From Photobacterium marinum (GTDB taxonomy: Bacteria; Pseudomonadota; Gammaproteobacteria; Enterobacterales; Vibrionaceae): a stretch of 64,000 bases of DNA. Shown one piece after another: positions 51,388 to 59,515 of this stretch; position 1 is the stretch's first letter; the number at the start of each line of letters is the position of its first letter. Position numbers and translations under genes: made by a program. The stretch spans positions 186,001-250,000 of the forward strand of contig NZ_AMZO01000006.1 in NCBI RefSeq assembly GCF_000331515.1, written 5' to 3'. The notes under the pieces were generated by a model. That model was not told the origin of the DNA. It saw nothing but the letters and a program-made list of their open reading frames with translations, and ran no database searches.

Positions 51388-52659
51388 ATGGAAGTCATTG
51401 TTTTAGGGTGCGGAGTTATCGGATTAACCTCAGCCTGGTATCTGGCCCTGGCCGGGCATGATGTGACTGTGGTGGAGCGTCAGAGTCGAAGTGCAGAAGA
51501 AACCAGCTTTGCCAATGCCGGTCAGATTTCTTATGGCTATTCATCCCCTTGGGCTGCACCGGGTATTCCGCTGAAAGCCATGAAGTGGCTGTTGCAAAAG
51601 CATGCGCCGTTTAAGATTAAACCGTCGGTTTCTCCTGAATTGTATGTGTGGGCATCGAAGATGCTGGCTAACTGTAATCAGGAAAAATACCAGATCAATA
51701 AAGCCAGAATGCTACGGATTGCGAACTACAGCCGTGATTGCTTGCAGGAATTGCGACAGCAACAGAAGCTGAATTATGAAGGACGTCAGAAGGGAACCTT
51801 GCAGGTCTTTCGTAGTGAAGCTCAGGTTGAGGCTGTTGCTAAAGATATAAAGGTACTGGCTGACAGCGGTACACGATACCAGCTGCTTGATGTTGCCGGC
51901 TGTATTGATGTCGAGCCTGCTCTGGCAAAAGTGAAAGGCAAGCTAGTTGGCGGATTGTACTTGCCGGATGATGAAACCGGTGATTGTTATCTTTTCTGTC
52001 AGCAGTTAACGGCATTGGCAGAGCAGGCAGGAGTGCGGTTTATGTTTGATACCGAAGTACACCGGCTCATTCATCAAGACGGGAAAATTACATCCGTGCA
52101 GACCCGTGCCGGAGAATTAAAAGCGGATGCCTATGTTGTGGCAATGGGGTGTTACTCAGTGTCGGTTTTGGCATCGCTGGGACTATCGTCGCAGGGAATG
52201 GATATGCCGGTTTATCCGGTTAAAGGTTATTCGCTGACCATGCCTGTTGCCGAGCCTGATCTGGCTCCGCAATCAACGGTGATGGATGAGACTTACAAGG
52301 TTGCCATGACCCGTTTTGATAATCGGATCCGGGTAGCCGGAACGGCAGAGCTGGCTGGGTTCGACCTGAGCCTGAGCGAGAAACGCAAAGCGACTATTGC
52401 TATGGTGATTCAGGATCTGTTCCCGCAGGGTGGCGATATCAGCAAGACGGAATTCTGGACCGGCCTGCGTCCTATGACACCGGACGGCACGCCGGTTATC
52501 GGTAGAACACCTTATGCCAACCTGTTCACCAATACCGGTCATGGCACTTTGGGCTGGACTATGGCCTGCGGCTCCGGGCGACTTTTGGCTGATATTGTCA
52601 GCGGCAGAGATCCGGATATCGACCCGGTAGGGCTGGATCTATTTCGCTATGCGAGCTGA
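51388..52659 (+). CDS. D-amino-acid dehydrogenase-like FAD enzyme (DadA family)
   Basis: A 423-residue flavoprotein of the DAO superfamily. The dinucleotide fold opens the protein (VIVLGCGVIGLTSAWYLALA, then VTVVERQS). The family segment SFANAGQISYGYSSPWAAPG is intact, and the end has FWTGLRPMTPDGTPVIGRTP and TGHGTLGWTMACGSGRLLAD. DadA oxidises D-amino acids to keto acids and feeds electrons to quinone at the inner membrane face. The divergent LysR gene is its probable regulator. The exact amino acid is not known; an isofunctional dehydrogenase of the same family is possible. Confidence 0.9.
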   Translation: MEVIVLGCGVIGLTSAWYLALAGHDVTVVERQSRSAEETSFANAGQISYGYSSPWAAPGIPLKAMKWLLQKHAPFKIKPSVSPELYVWASKMLANCNQEKYQINKARMLRIANYSRDCLQELRQQQKLNYEGRQKGTLQVFRSEAQVEAVAKDIKVLADSGTRYQLLDVAGCIDVEPALAKVKGKLVGGLYLPDDETGDCYLFCQQLTALAEQAGVRFMFDTEVHRLIHQDGKITSVQTRAGELKADAYVVAMGCYSVSVLASLGLSSQGMDMPVYPVKGYSLTMPVAEPDLAPQSTVMDETYKVAMTRFDNRIRVAGTAELAGFDLSLSEKRKATIAMVIQDLFPQGGDISKTEFWTGLRPMTPDGTPVIGRTPYANLFTNTGHGTLGWTMACGSGRLLADIVSGRDPDIDPVGLDLFRYAS

Positions 52660-52713
52660 TAAAAATGGTTGCTGAAGTGCTCTGTGGCTACTTACTCGTA
52701 GATAACGTACTGA

Positions 52714-52893
52714 TTAGCAGTTACCTTTTTTCGCCTGACCCGGAGGACAGAAGCTACCGTTGCCATGATGGTTTTTGTCGTTGGTAGAGGCTTTGATATT
52801 TACACCGTCGACTTCGCCTTCAATATGAGTGAGCTGGCAGCCGCTTAGCAGAAGGCCTGAGAAAATGATGCTAATCAGAGTCAGTTTTTTCAT
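52714..52893 (-). CDS. 59-residue lipoprotein with CPPGQAKKGNC tail
   Basis: Read on the minus strand from ATG at 52893. A signal peptide MKKLTLISIIFSGLLLSGC ends in a clear lipobox (L-S-G-C), and the mature part is about 40 residues. The tail SFCPPGQAKKGNC contains two Cys that could form a disulfide. The C-PPG-x-A-KKG-x-C motif recurs in small exported proteins of gammaproteobacteria, as I recall. TAA ends it at 52714. Located between the DadA-like gene and an unknown membrane protein. Function unknown. Confidence 0.75.
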   Translation of the reverse strand: MKKLTLISIIFSGLLLSGCQLTHIEGEVDGVNIKASTNDKNHHGNGSFCPPGQAKKGNC

Positions 52894-53067
52894 TGTCGCT
52901 TGATATCTATTGATGAAATTATCAGCTAGTGTATGTGTTATAGCTTGGGTGAGTGTCAGGAGAAAGTCAGAGAATGATAACCGCCAGCCGTGATCGGGCA
53001 GGTGTCTGCGGTATTGTGTAGTAAAATTGAATTACTAATGTCGGATCGTAACCAGGTGGGAGGCCAT

Positions 53068-53625
53068 ATGAAACGGGTCTTTTACATTAGCGATGACTTA
53101 GACGACCTTGAGCTGGTGGAAAATGAACTGGAGCTGAGTGGTATCAGCTCACCTCAAATCCATGTGCTCAGCGATAATGACGCCGAGGTTGCCAGCCATC
53201 AGAATCTTCACCCAGTGAAATCCTATATGCGTAATGATGTCATCCACTCAACAGAAATTGGCGCGGTAGTGGGGATGTGCATTGCGGTCTTTGTTCTTAT
53301 CTGTGCTTATCTGGCCGGTTTTACTGAAAGTGCCGGTTGGATTCCCTTTACGATACTGGCGATTGTGATGCTGGGACTTACCACTTGGGAAGGTGGTTTG
53401 TTTGGTATTCAGGAATTGCACTACCAGTTTCGACGGTTTAAACATGTCCTGAAATCCGGCAAGCATGTACTGATGGTTGATGTTAAGCCGAGTCAGGAAA
53501 TTGTGCTGGCCAATGTGACACTGGCGCATGACAAGTTGAAGCTGGCTGGCACTGCTAAGGCACCACCTCAATGGCTCATTACAGCACAGAGTCGTTGGGA
53601 CAAAATAAAACGCGCGATGCCGTAA
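53068..53625 (+). CDS. Membrane protein of unknown function with two central helices
   Basis: A 185-residue protein I do not recognise. A cytoplasmic N-terminus of about 65 residues (MKRVFYISDDLDDLELVENE) is acidic. It is followed by two transmembrane helices (AVVGMCIAVFVLICAYLAGF and WIPFTILAIVMLGLTTWEGG) forming a hairpin, and a basic C-terminus. The tail ends with LMVDVKPSQEIVLANVTL and QSRWDKIKRAMP. GGAGG precedes the ATG at 53068; two upstream in-frame starts are less likely. It could be a small sensor or transporter accessory, but no partner is visible. Confidence 0.7.
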   Translation: MKRVFYISDDLDDLELVENELELSGISSPQIHVLSDNDAEVASHQNLHPVKSYMRNDVIHSTEIGAVVGMCIAVFVLICAYLAGFTESAGWIPFTILAIVMLGLTTWEGGLFGIQELHYQFRRFKHVLKSGKHVLMVDVKPSQEIVLANVTLAHDKLKLAGTAKAPPQWLITAQSRWDKIKRAMP

Positions 53626-53838
53626 CGTGTATTAACTTTCCAGTAGGCAGAACACCATGAGTGTTATTGTTTTCTTTGAGAATGAAGCAATATATTCATA
53701 TTGGCGTGACTGGATTAACACACGGGCGTTACTAATAAATCATTCATTCGCTTCTTTTGGCTGCCATACTTTGATCGCGACGCAGATGCTGTGGTTTAGC
53801 GACTAAAAGCTTTGAGCATTCAGAGTAAGGAGCAGACA

Positions 53839-55188
53839 GTGAAGAATATATTTGTTCTGGGCTCAGATGAGTTTAATTTGTCATTGATGAAAACGCTGGT
53901 ATCTGCCAAGGACTACTGTTTTCACGTTCTGTTTGATTACGATGAAGTGAAAATGGGAGGCGGGAGGCCTGTTCCCTCGCTTTATGAAGAGGGGCTGGAA
54001 AAGCTGAAAAGTTTTCCGGGTCGAGTTGATGCGATTGTCGGTTATTGGGACTTTCCGGTAAGTACCCTGTTGCCTTTATTTCGGCGGTCATTTGATCTGC
54101 CTTCTCCTTCTTTTGAAGCATTACTGAAATGTGAACATAAATATTGGAGCAGGCTTGAGCAGCGTCGGGTAATACCTGAATTCATTCCTGATTTTTGTGC
54201 CGTTGACCCGTTTTGTGATCATCCCGGCCAGCAAATATCCCTTCCTTTTCCATATTGGCTCAAACCGGTAAAAGCTGCCTCTTCTCAGCTTGGTTTTATG
54301 GTGCGAAATGAAAGTGAGTTGCATGCCGCTATTGAAGAAATACGACAAAAGATAGCCGGCTTTGCCGACCCGTTTAACTACTTGATGCAATTTGCTGAGT
54401 TACCAAGTGAAGTGAAGACGGTCGACGGCAATTACTGTATTGCTGAATCCATAATATCCAACGGGCAGCAGTGTACCCTGGAAGGGTATGTTTATCATGG
54501 CCGCTGCTGTGTTTATGGTACTGTCGATTCCATCCGTGAAGGTGAACATAATTCCAGCTTCTCGCGTTATCAATATCCTTCCATGCTTCCGTTACATATT
54601 CGGCAGAAGATGATCGCCGTTACTGAGCGCTTCCTTCAGCATATTGGCTATGATAATGGCCCGTTCAATATTGAGTTTTATTGGGATAGCGAGGCTGATC
54701 GCATCTGGCTGCTTGAAGTTAATGCCCGGATATCAAAATCACATTGTCCGCTTTTTCATTATGTTGATGGGATGTCCCACCATCAGGTCATGTTGGATCT
54801 GGCATTGGGTAAAGAGCCAGACTTTCCTCACCGACAAGGACCGTACAGTTATGCCGCGAAGTTTATGTGGCGAATCCATAGTGACGCATTCGTGGTCAAG
54901 GTTCCATCTGAGCAACAAATACAGGCGGCTATCAGAGAGTTTCCCGGCTGCGAAATTAAACTGCATGTTCATGAAGGGATGCATCTGTCTGATTTGATAA
55001 ATCAGGATAGTTATAGCTATGAGATTGCCGAAGTGTTCATTGGCGGAAACAGCGAGCATGAATTACTGGAAAAGTACCATAATGTTAAGCAGGCACTGGG
55101 ACTGGAGCTAAGTCCTTTATTGGATGGTATGTCATGCGATAAAAGAGAAGGAAAAAGTGATGGCAGTTGTCGAGCAGTTTCCACATAA
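53839..55188 (+). CDS. ATP-grasp ligase (first gene of ligase/hydrolase/oxidase cluster)
   Basis: A 449-residue ATP-grasp protein starting at GTG with AAGGAG six bases upstream. The fold is complete: an N-terminal Rossmann-like part (VKNIFVLGSDEFNLSLMKTL), a substrate-side VGYWDFPVSTLLPLF, and the ATP region PYWLKPVKAASSQLGFMVRN with the phosphate-loop Lys. Next come IAESIISNGQQCTLEGYVYH and the metal-binding IWLLEVNARISKSHCPLF (Glu-x-Asn). A C-terminal domain follows. It resembles carbamoyl-phosphate-synthase-like amino-acid ligases. It overlaps the CocE gene by 29 bases, indicating one transcript. Substrates unknown. Confidence 0.85.
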   Translation: MKNIFVLGSDEFNLSLMKTLVSAKDYCFHVLFDYDEVKMGGGRPVPSLYEEGLEKLKSFPGRVDAIVGYWDFPVSTLLPLFRRSFDLPSPSFEALLKCEHKYWSRLEQRRVIPEFIPDFCAVDPFCDHPGQQISLPFPYWLKPVKAASSQLGFMVRNESELHAAIEEIRQKIAGFADPFNYLMQFAELPSEVKTVDGNYCIAESIISNGQQCTLEGYVYHGRCCVYGTVDSIREGEHNSSFSRYQYPSMLPLHIRQKMIAVTERFLQHIGYDNGPFNIEFYWDSEADRIWLLEVNARISKSHCPLFHYVDGMSHHQVMLDLALGKEPDFPHRQGPYSYAAKFMWRIHSDAFVVKVPSEQQIQAAIREFPGCEIKLHVHEGMHLSDLINQDSYSYEIAEVFIGGNSEHELLEKYHNVKQALGLELSPLLDGMSCDKREGKSDGSCRAVST

Positions 55189-57172
55189 GATTCAGCACAT
55201 TGAACATACTTGGATCCCCATGCCAGATGGCACTCGTTTGGCGGCCCGGATCTGGATGCCAGAAAATGCAGATGCCCGGCCTGTTCCCGCTATCCTGGAG
55301 TATATTCCTTATCGTAAACGTGATGGTGTACGCCTGAGGGATGAGACCTTCCATCCCTATTTTGCCGGGCATGGATATGCTTGTATCCGGGTTGATATTC
55401 GTGGCAGTGGAGACTCGGAAGGTGTGATGACTGACGAGTATTTACAGCAGGAGCTGGATGACGGAGTTGCCATTATTGACTGGTTAGCACAGCAGTCCTG
55501 GTGTGATGGTAATGTCGGGATGATAGGGATTTCTTGGGGAGGTTTTAACGGGCTCCAGATTGCAGCCATGCAGCCTATATCCCTTAAAGCGATTGTTAGT
55601 GTATGTTCGACTGACGATCGTTATGCCGATGATGTTCACTACATGGGAGGTTGTTTACTGGGTGATAACCTGTCATGGGCATCGACCATGTTCGCTTATA
55701 ACTCTTTACCGCCGGATCCTGAGATTGTGGGTGAAAAATGGCGTGAGATGTGGTTTGAGCGTCTTCAGGGGAGCGGGTTGTGGCTTGATACCTGGCTACA
55801 GCACCAGCATCGTGATGAGTACTGGAAACATGGCTCTATTTGTGAAGATTTCTCTCAGGTTACTGTTCCTGTGATGGCAGTAAGTGGTTGGGCCGACGGT
55901 TATAGTAATGCTGTGTTTCGCTTACTCGATAAGTTGACTGTACCACGGATGGGGTTGATCGGCCCCTGGAGCCATAAGTACCCGCATATTGGTGTGCCGG
56001 GGCCTGCAATTGGTTTTTTACAGGAATGCCTTCGCTGGTGGGATAAATGGCTGAAGGGGATAGAAACCAATATTATGGATGAACCCATGCTGCGTGCCTG
56101 GATGCTCGACAGCATGCCGCCATCAACTTTTTATCATCAGCGCTATGGGCGCTGGGTTAGCGAACCGACCTGGCCTTCAGAAAATATCGGGGAAGAGACG
56201 TTTTTGTTAGCAAAATATAGTCTGGTGGATAAGGCTCAGAGCGTTTCTGAAGAAAGGTTGGTATTACAATCGCCATTAAGCACCGGATTATTTGCCGGTA
56301 AGTGGTGTTCTTACAGCGCAACACCGGATCTGCCGCATGATCAGCGTGAAGAGGACGGAGGGGCTTTACTCTTTACTAGCGCCCCTTTGGAAGCTCCGCT
56401 AGAAATACTGGGAGCCCCGGTGGTTGAACTGGAATTGTCGGCCAATAAACCTGTAGCAATGCTGGCGGTGCGATTGTGCGATGTTCATCCTGATAACAAA
56501 AGTTCACGAGTGACTTATGGTCTGCTGAATTTAACCCACAGGGACAGCCATGAACAGCCGACACCACTTGAACCCGATAAGCGTTATCGAGTTCGGGTAC
56601 AGTTGAATGATGTGGCTCAAACGTTCCCCGTAGGACATCGTATCCGGCTCTCGATTTCTTCTTCCTATTTCCCTTTGGCCTGGCCACCGGGTGAACCGGT
56701 TCAGCTTTCAATTTATACCGGTTATGGCCGACTGAGCCTGCCAGTTCGCTCACCTCGAGAAGAAACAGTTTTATTTGAACCAGTTCAGCAATCAGCCAGT
56801 GGTGCCAAACAGCAGATGAAGGAGGGGCATCATAATTGGCGGGTGATCAGAGAGCTGGATAAGGACTTATCAACTCTGGAAGTGATTAACGATAACGGTA
56901 CTTATCGGCTCGAAGATATAGATATGGTGGTCAACCGCCAAGCAAAAGAATGGTACTCCTATCAGTGTGATGACTTTCAGTCACCGAAAGGGCGGACGGA
57001 GTGGCGGTGGGGATTTGAGCGGGGAGACTGGTCGGTTGAAACCGTCACGCGAACGCTGCTGCATTGCGATGAATCCTACTTTTATCTGGATGCTGAACTT
57101 GACGCTTATGAGGGTGAGCAGCGCGTGTATTCACAGAACTGGAACTTACGTATTAAACGTAATTTAGTGTGA
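55160..57172 (+). CDS. CocE/NonD family alpha/beta hydrolase
   Basis: A 670-residue hydrolase related to cocaine esterase and X-Pro dipeptidyl peptidase. The nucleophile Ser125 lies in GMIGISWGGFNG; the acid Asp is in VSGWADGYSN and the His in GPWSHKYPH. The start is typical (IPMPDGTRLAARIWMP) with RVDIRGSGDSEG as the oxyanion region. A C-terminal jelly-roll domain (LEILGAPVVELELSANKPVA onward) completes the family layout. GAAGGA precedes the ATG at 55160. As the second gene of the cluster it could cleave or transfer an acyl group on the ATP-grasp product. Confidence 0.9.
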   Translation: MAVVEQFPHKIQHIEHTWIPMPDGTRLAARIWMPENADARPVPAILEYIPYRKRDGVRLRDETFHPYFAGHGYACIRVDIRGSGDSEGVMTDEYLQQELDDGVAIIDWLAQQSWCDGNVGMIGISWGGFNGLQIAAMQPISLKAIVSVCSTDDRYADDVHYMGGCLLGDNLSWASTMFAYNSLPPDPEIVGEKWREMWFERLQGSGLWLDTWLQHQHRDEYWKHGSICEDFSQVTVPVMAVSGWADGYSNAVFRLLDKLTVPRMGLIGPWSHKYPHIGVPGPAIGFLQECLRWWDKWLKGIETNIMDEPMLRAWMLDSMPPSTFYHQRYGRWVSEPTWPSENIGEETFLLAKYSLVDKAQSVSEERLVLQSPLSTGLFAGKWCSYSATPDLPHDQREEDGGALLFTSAPLEAPLEILGAPVVELELSANKPVAMLAVRLCDVHPDNKSSRVTYGLLNLTHRDSHEQPTPLEPDKRYRVRVQLNDVAQTFPVGHRIRLSISSSYFPLAWPPGEPVQLSIYTGYGRLSLPVRSPREETVLFEPVQQSASGAKQQMKEGHHNWRVIRELDKDLSTLEVINDNGTYRLEDIDMVVNRQAKEWYSYQCDDFQSPKGRTEWRWGFERGDWSVETVTRTLLHCDESYFYLDAELDAYEGEQRVYSQNWNLRIKRNLV

Positions 57173-57282
57173 TCTTTTGAAAGATTGATATGGCTACAAG
57201 CTCTGGGTAACGGTTATCCCTAAATCTAATGTCTCATGCACGTACTTATAGAGCTTGATGGCTTAGGATTGGAGGATTCACG

Positions 57283-58701
57283 GTGAAAGTTAAAACATTG
57301 AGTGGCTCTGAGGTTGAACTGTCTCAGCAAGAGCTGGATGGATTGAAATCGAAATTAAATGGCTTACTGATCTTTGCCTGTGATTCAGAGTATGAAGAAT
57401 CTCGCACGGTGTGGAATGCGATGATTGATCATTATCCCGCGTTTGTCGTTCGGTGTATCGGTGTAGGCGATGTGATGACATGCGTACAGTTTGCACGTGA
57501 ACATGATTTACTGCTTTGTGTAAAAGGTGGTGGTCATAATATCGCCGGACTGGCAACTGCTGATGGAGCCATGATGCTTGATATGTCCCTGATGCGTGGT
57601 GTGTGGGTCGATGTAAAAACAAAAGTTGCTCATGCCCAGGCGGGATGTTTACTCGGAGATGTTGATCGAGAGACACAGGTACATAATTTAGCGGCAGTTC
57701 TGGGGTTTGTATCTCGAACCGGAATCACCGGCCTCACTTTGGGAGGCGGTTTTGGTTACCTGACACGACGTTGGGGCTGGGCATCCGATAATGTGGTGGG
57801 GATGGATGTCGTAACTGCCGAAGGAAAATTAGTTCATGCCAGTGAGCAGGAAAACTCAGATTTATTTTGGGGGCTTAGAGGCGGAGGCGGAAACTTTGGT
57901 GTTGTAACCGGTATTGATTACAAACTCTACCCTTTGGGAGAAGAGATTATTGGTGGACCTGTCGCATGGCCAGCCAGTGAGGCACCTAATGTGTTGAAGT
58001 TGTACCGAGAGCTTACTGAAAATGCACCACCGGAACTTACTCTTGCACTGTTGATGCGTCCTGCACCTCCGGCTCCTTGGTTGCCAAAGGAATATCACGG
58101 TAAGCCAGTTGTCATTATGCTTGCTTGTTATAGTGGTGATCTTGAGTTGGGTGAAAAAATTATAGCCCCTATTAAATCTCTGGGTAATCCGATTGGTGAT
58201 ATTCTGATGCGTAGGCCCTATACGCAGTTGCAGTCATTGCTTGATGCAACGCAGCCTAAGGGGCGTCGCTATTATTGGAAGAGTGAATACCTGCCTGCTG
58301 TGGAAGATAATTTATGTCAGAAAGTGATGGATCATGCAGCTCAGATTCCCTCGCCTCACTCGGCCGTTATTTTGTTTCATTTGGCAGGAGCACTGAACAG
58401 ATTAGAGGATGAACATTCGCCAGTCGGTAACCGCAATGCGCATTTTGTACTTAATCTTGCCGGATCCTGGGAAGATGAAAACGATGACCTGCAGAATATA
58501 GATTGGGCAAGGCGGGCGTGGGAAGATATGAAGTCTTTCTCAACCGGAGGGACCTATATTAACTTTTTGGTTGAAGATGAAGGTCCTGAAAGAATGGAGG
58601 CAGCTTTGGGTAAAGGGCTAAAACGTCTTTCAGAAATTAAGGCTAAGTGGGACCCTGAAAATGTTTTTCGTACCAACCGCAATATTAAACCTTTGTATTG
58701 A
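57283..58701 (+). CDS. FAD-linked oxidase of the berberine-bridge-enzyme family
   Basis: A 472-residue flavoenzyme. The PP-loop and FAD-attachment part reads CVKGGGHNIAGLATADGAMM, where His85 is the usual covalent FAD anchor. The expected second anchor Cys is not seen in LGFVSRTGITGLTLGGGFGY, so the flavin is probably singly attached. LRGGGGNFGVVTGIDYKLYP and the C-terminal BBE motif KWDPENVFRTNRNIKP are intact. Such enzymes oxidise sugars, alcohols or amines, often in natural-product pathways. It starts at GTG with GGAGG seven bases upstream, 110 bases after the CocE gene, and could be the third step of the same pathway. Confidence 0.88.
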   Translation: MKVKTLSGSEVELSQQELDGLKSKLNGLLIFACDSEYEESRTVWNAMIDHYPAFVVRCIGVGDVMTCVQFAREHDLLLCVKGGGHNIAGLATADGAMMLDMSLMRGVWVDVKTKVAHAQAGCLLGDVDRETQVHNLAAVLGFVSRTGITGLTLGGGFGYLTRRWGWASDNVVGMDVVTAEGKLVHASEQENSDLFWGLRGGGGNFGVVTGIDYKLYPLGEEIIGGPVAWPASEAPNVLKLYRELTENAPPELTLALLMRPAPPAPWLPKEYHGKPVVIMLACYSGDLELGEKIIAPIKSLGNPIGDILMRRPYTQLQSLLDATQPKGRRYYWKSEYLPAVEDNLCQKVMDHAAQIPSPHSAVILFHLAGALNRLEDEHSPVGNRNAHFVLNLAGSWEDENDDLQNIDWARRAWEDMKSFSTGGTYINFLVEDEGPERMEAALGKGLKRLSEIKAKWDPENVFRTNRNIKPLY

Positions 58702-58902
58702 ACTTGTGTTAATTCACCTTAATGGAAGATAAAGAATCAGAGGCTTATTTGTTTGTCTTATATCTTTTTGATTTCCACTACTGTTCTTTTGCCAGCGGCC
58801 CGCCGTATTGGGACCGCTGACACCGGAAAATGCAGGCCGGGCTTTGACTGTGTTTTTTTATGAAGTCGGTAAATCGGGCAAATACGTGAAATAGTTTCTA
58901 CA

Positions 58903-58927
58903 AAAGGTCTGCCAGTAGCAGACCTTT
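58903..58927. terminator. Hairpin between the FAD-oxidase and coiled-coil genes
   Basis: AAAGGTCTGC / GCAGACCTTT around a 5-base loop (58903-58912 with 58918-58927), 9 bases after the minus-strand gene's stop. Its A/T arms serve either strand, so it likely ends the coiled-coil gene transcript. A weaker inverted repeat lies at 58794-58818. The rest of 58702-58935 shows nothing. Confidence 0.65.
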
Positions 58928-58935
58928 GGGTACAA

Positions 58936-59388
58936 CTAACGCATATTTTTTTCACGTTCTTTTTTCTTTTGCTCTTCTTCTATGATCTTATTGAGTTGCT
59001 CTTGTACTTGAATAAGGCGGCTCTGAAGATTTTCTTTGAGCTTTTGTGCTGGCTCGTTATCGAACTTTGCTAAGTGTTTTATTTGCTCTATCAGCTCTTC
59101 AATCTCTTTGTTCAGGCGTTCTTTCAGCTTTTCGATTTGGCTTTTTTCTTTGTCATCTTTCTCTGTACGCTGCTCTTTGGTAACGCTGCTTACACTTTTC
59201 TTTAATTGGATATTGAGGTTTTTAGCATGGTCGATAGCAGAGATTGGTGCTGGGTTATTAAGATTGATCCCTGACGGGTTATCTGTTTCAGCAAGCTTGT
59301 TGTGTTTGTTTGCCTCTGCTTGAGAATTTGGTGAGACTGGTTGTTGAAAGTCCCTGAAGAGAGATGCTGTGTGCATTGAAATGTTCAT
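58936..59388 (-). CDS. Coiled-coil protein of unknown function (FlxA-like)
   Basis: A 150-residue, very polar protein. The first 60 residues are Asn/Pro-rich and probably disordered. From about residue 60 to 148 a long heptad pattern is visible (QIEKLKERLNKEIEELIEQI, then LKENLQSRLIQVQEQLNKII), a coiled coil ending in a Lys/Glu tail. The layout recalls FlxA-like proteins, but the match is loose. No signal peptide. AAAGAG precedes the ATG. Partner unknown. Confidence 0.7.
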   Translation of the reverse strand: MNISMHTASLFRDFQQPVSPNSQAEANKHNKLAETDNPSGINLNNPAPISAIDHAKNLNIQLKKSVSSVTKEQRTEKDDKEKSQIEKLKERLNKEIEELIEQIKHLAKFDNEPAQKLKENLQSRLIQVQEQLNKIIEEEQKKKEREKNMR

Positions 59389-59515
59389 TTGGCTCTTTAG
59401 TCCTTATTTTTATTGGCTCTTTTTAACAGAAAACGACCAAATGTGAGTGAAGGTTAATGCTTTGATTGTATGGATTTGTAATTATTGGTTATTTAGTGGC
59501 TGGTAAAGTTGTTCC

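Noticed and set aside
58758-58955. A 65-codon open frame on the minus strand after the FAD-oxidase gene.
   Set aside because: It overlaps the terminator hairpin and the 3' end of the coiled-coil gene, and lacks any family resemblance.
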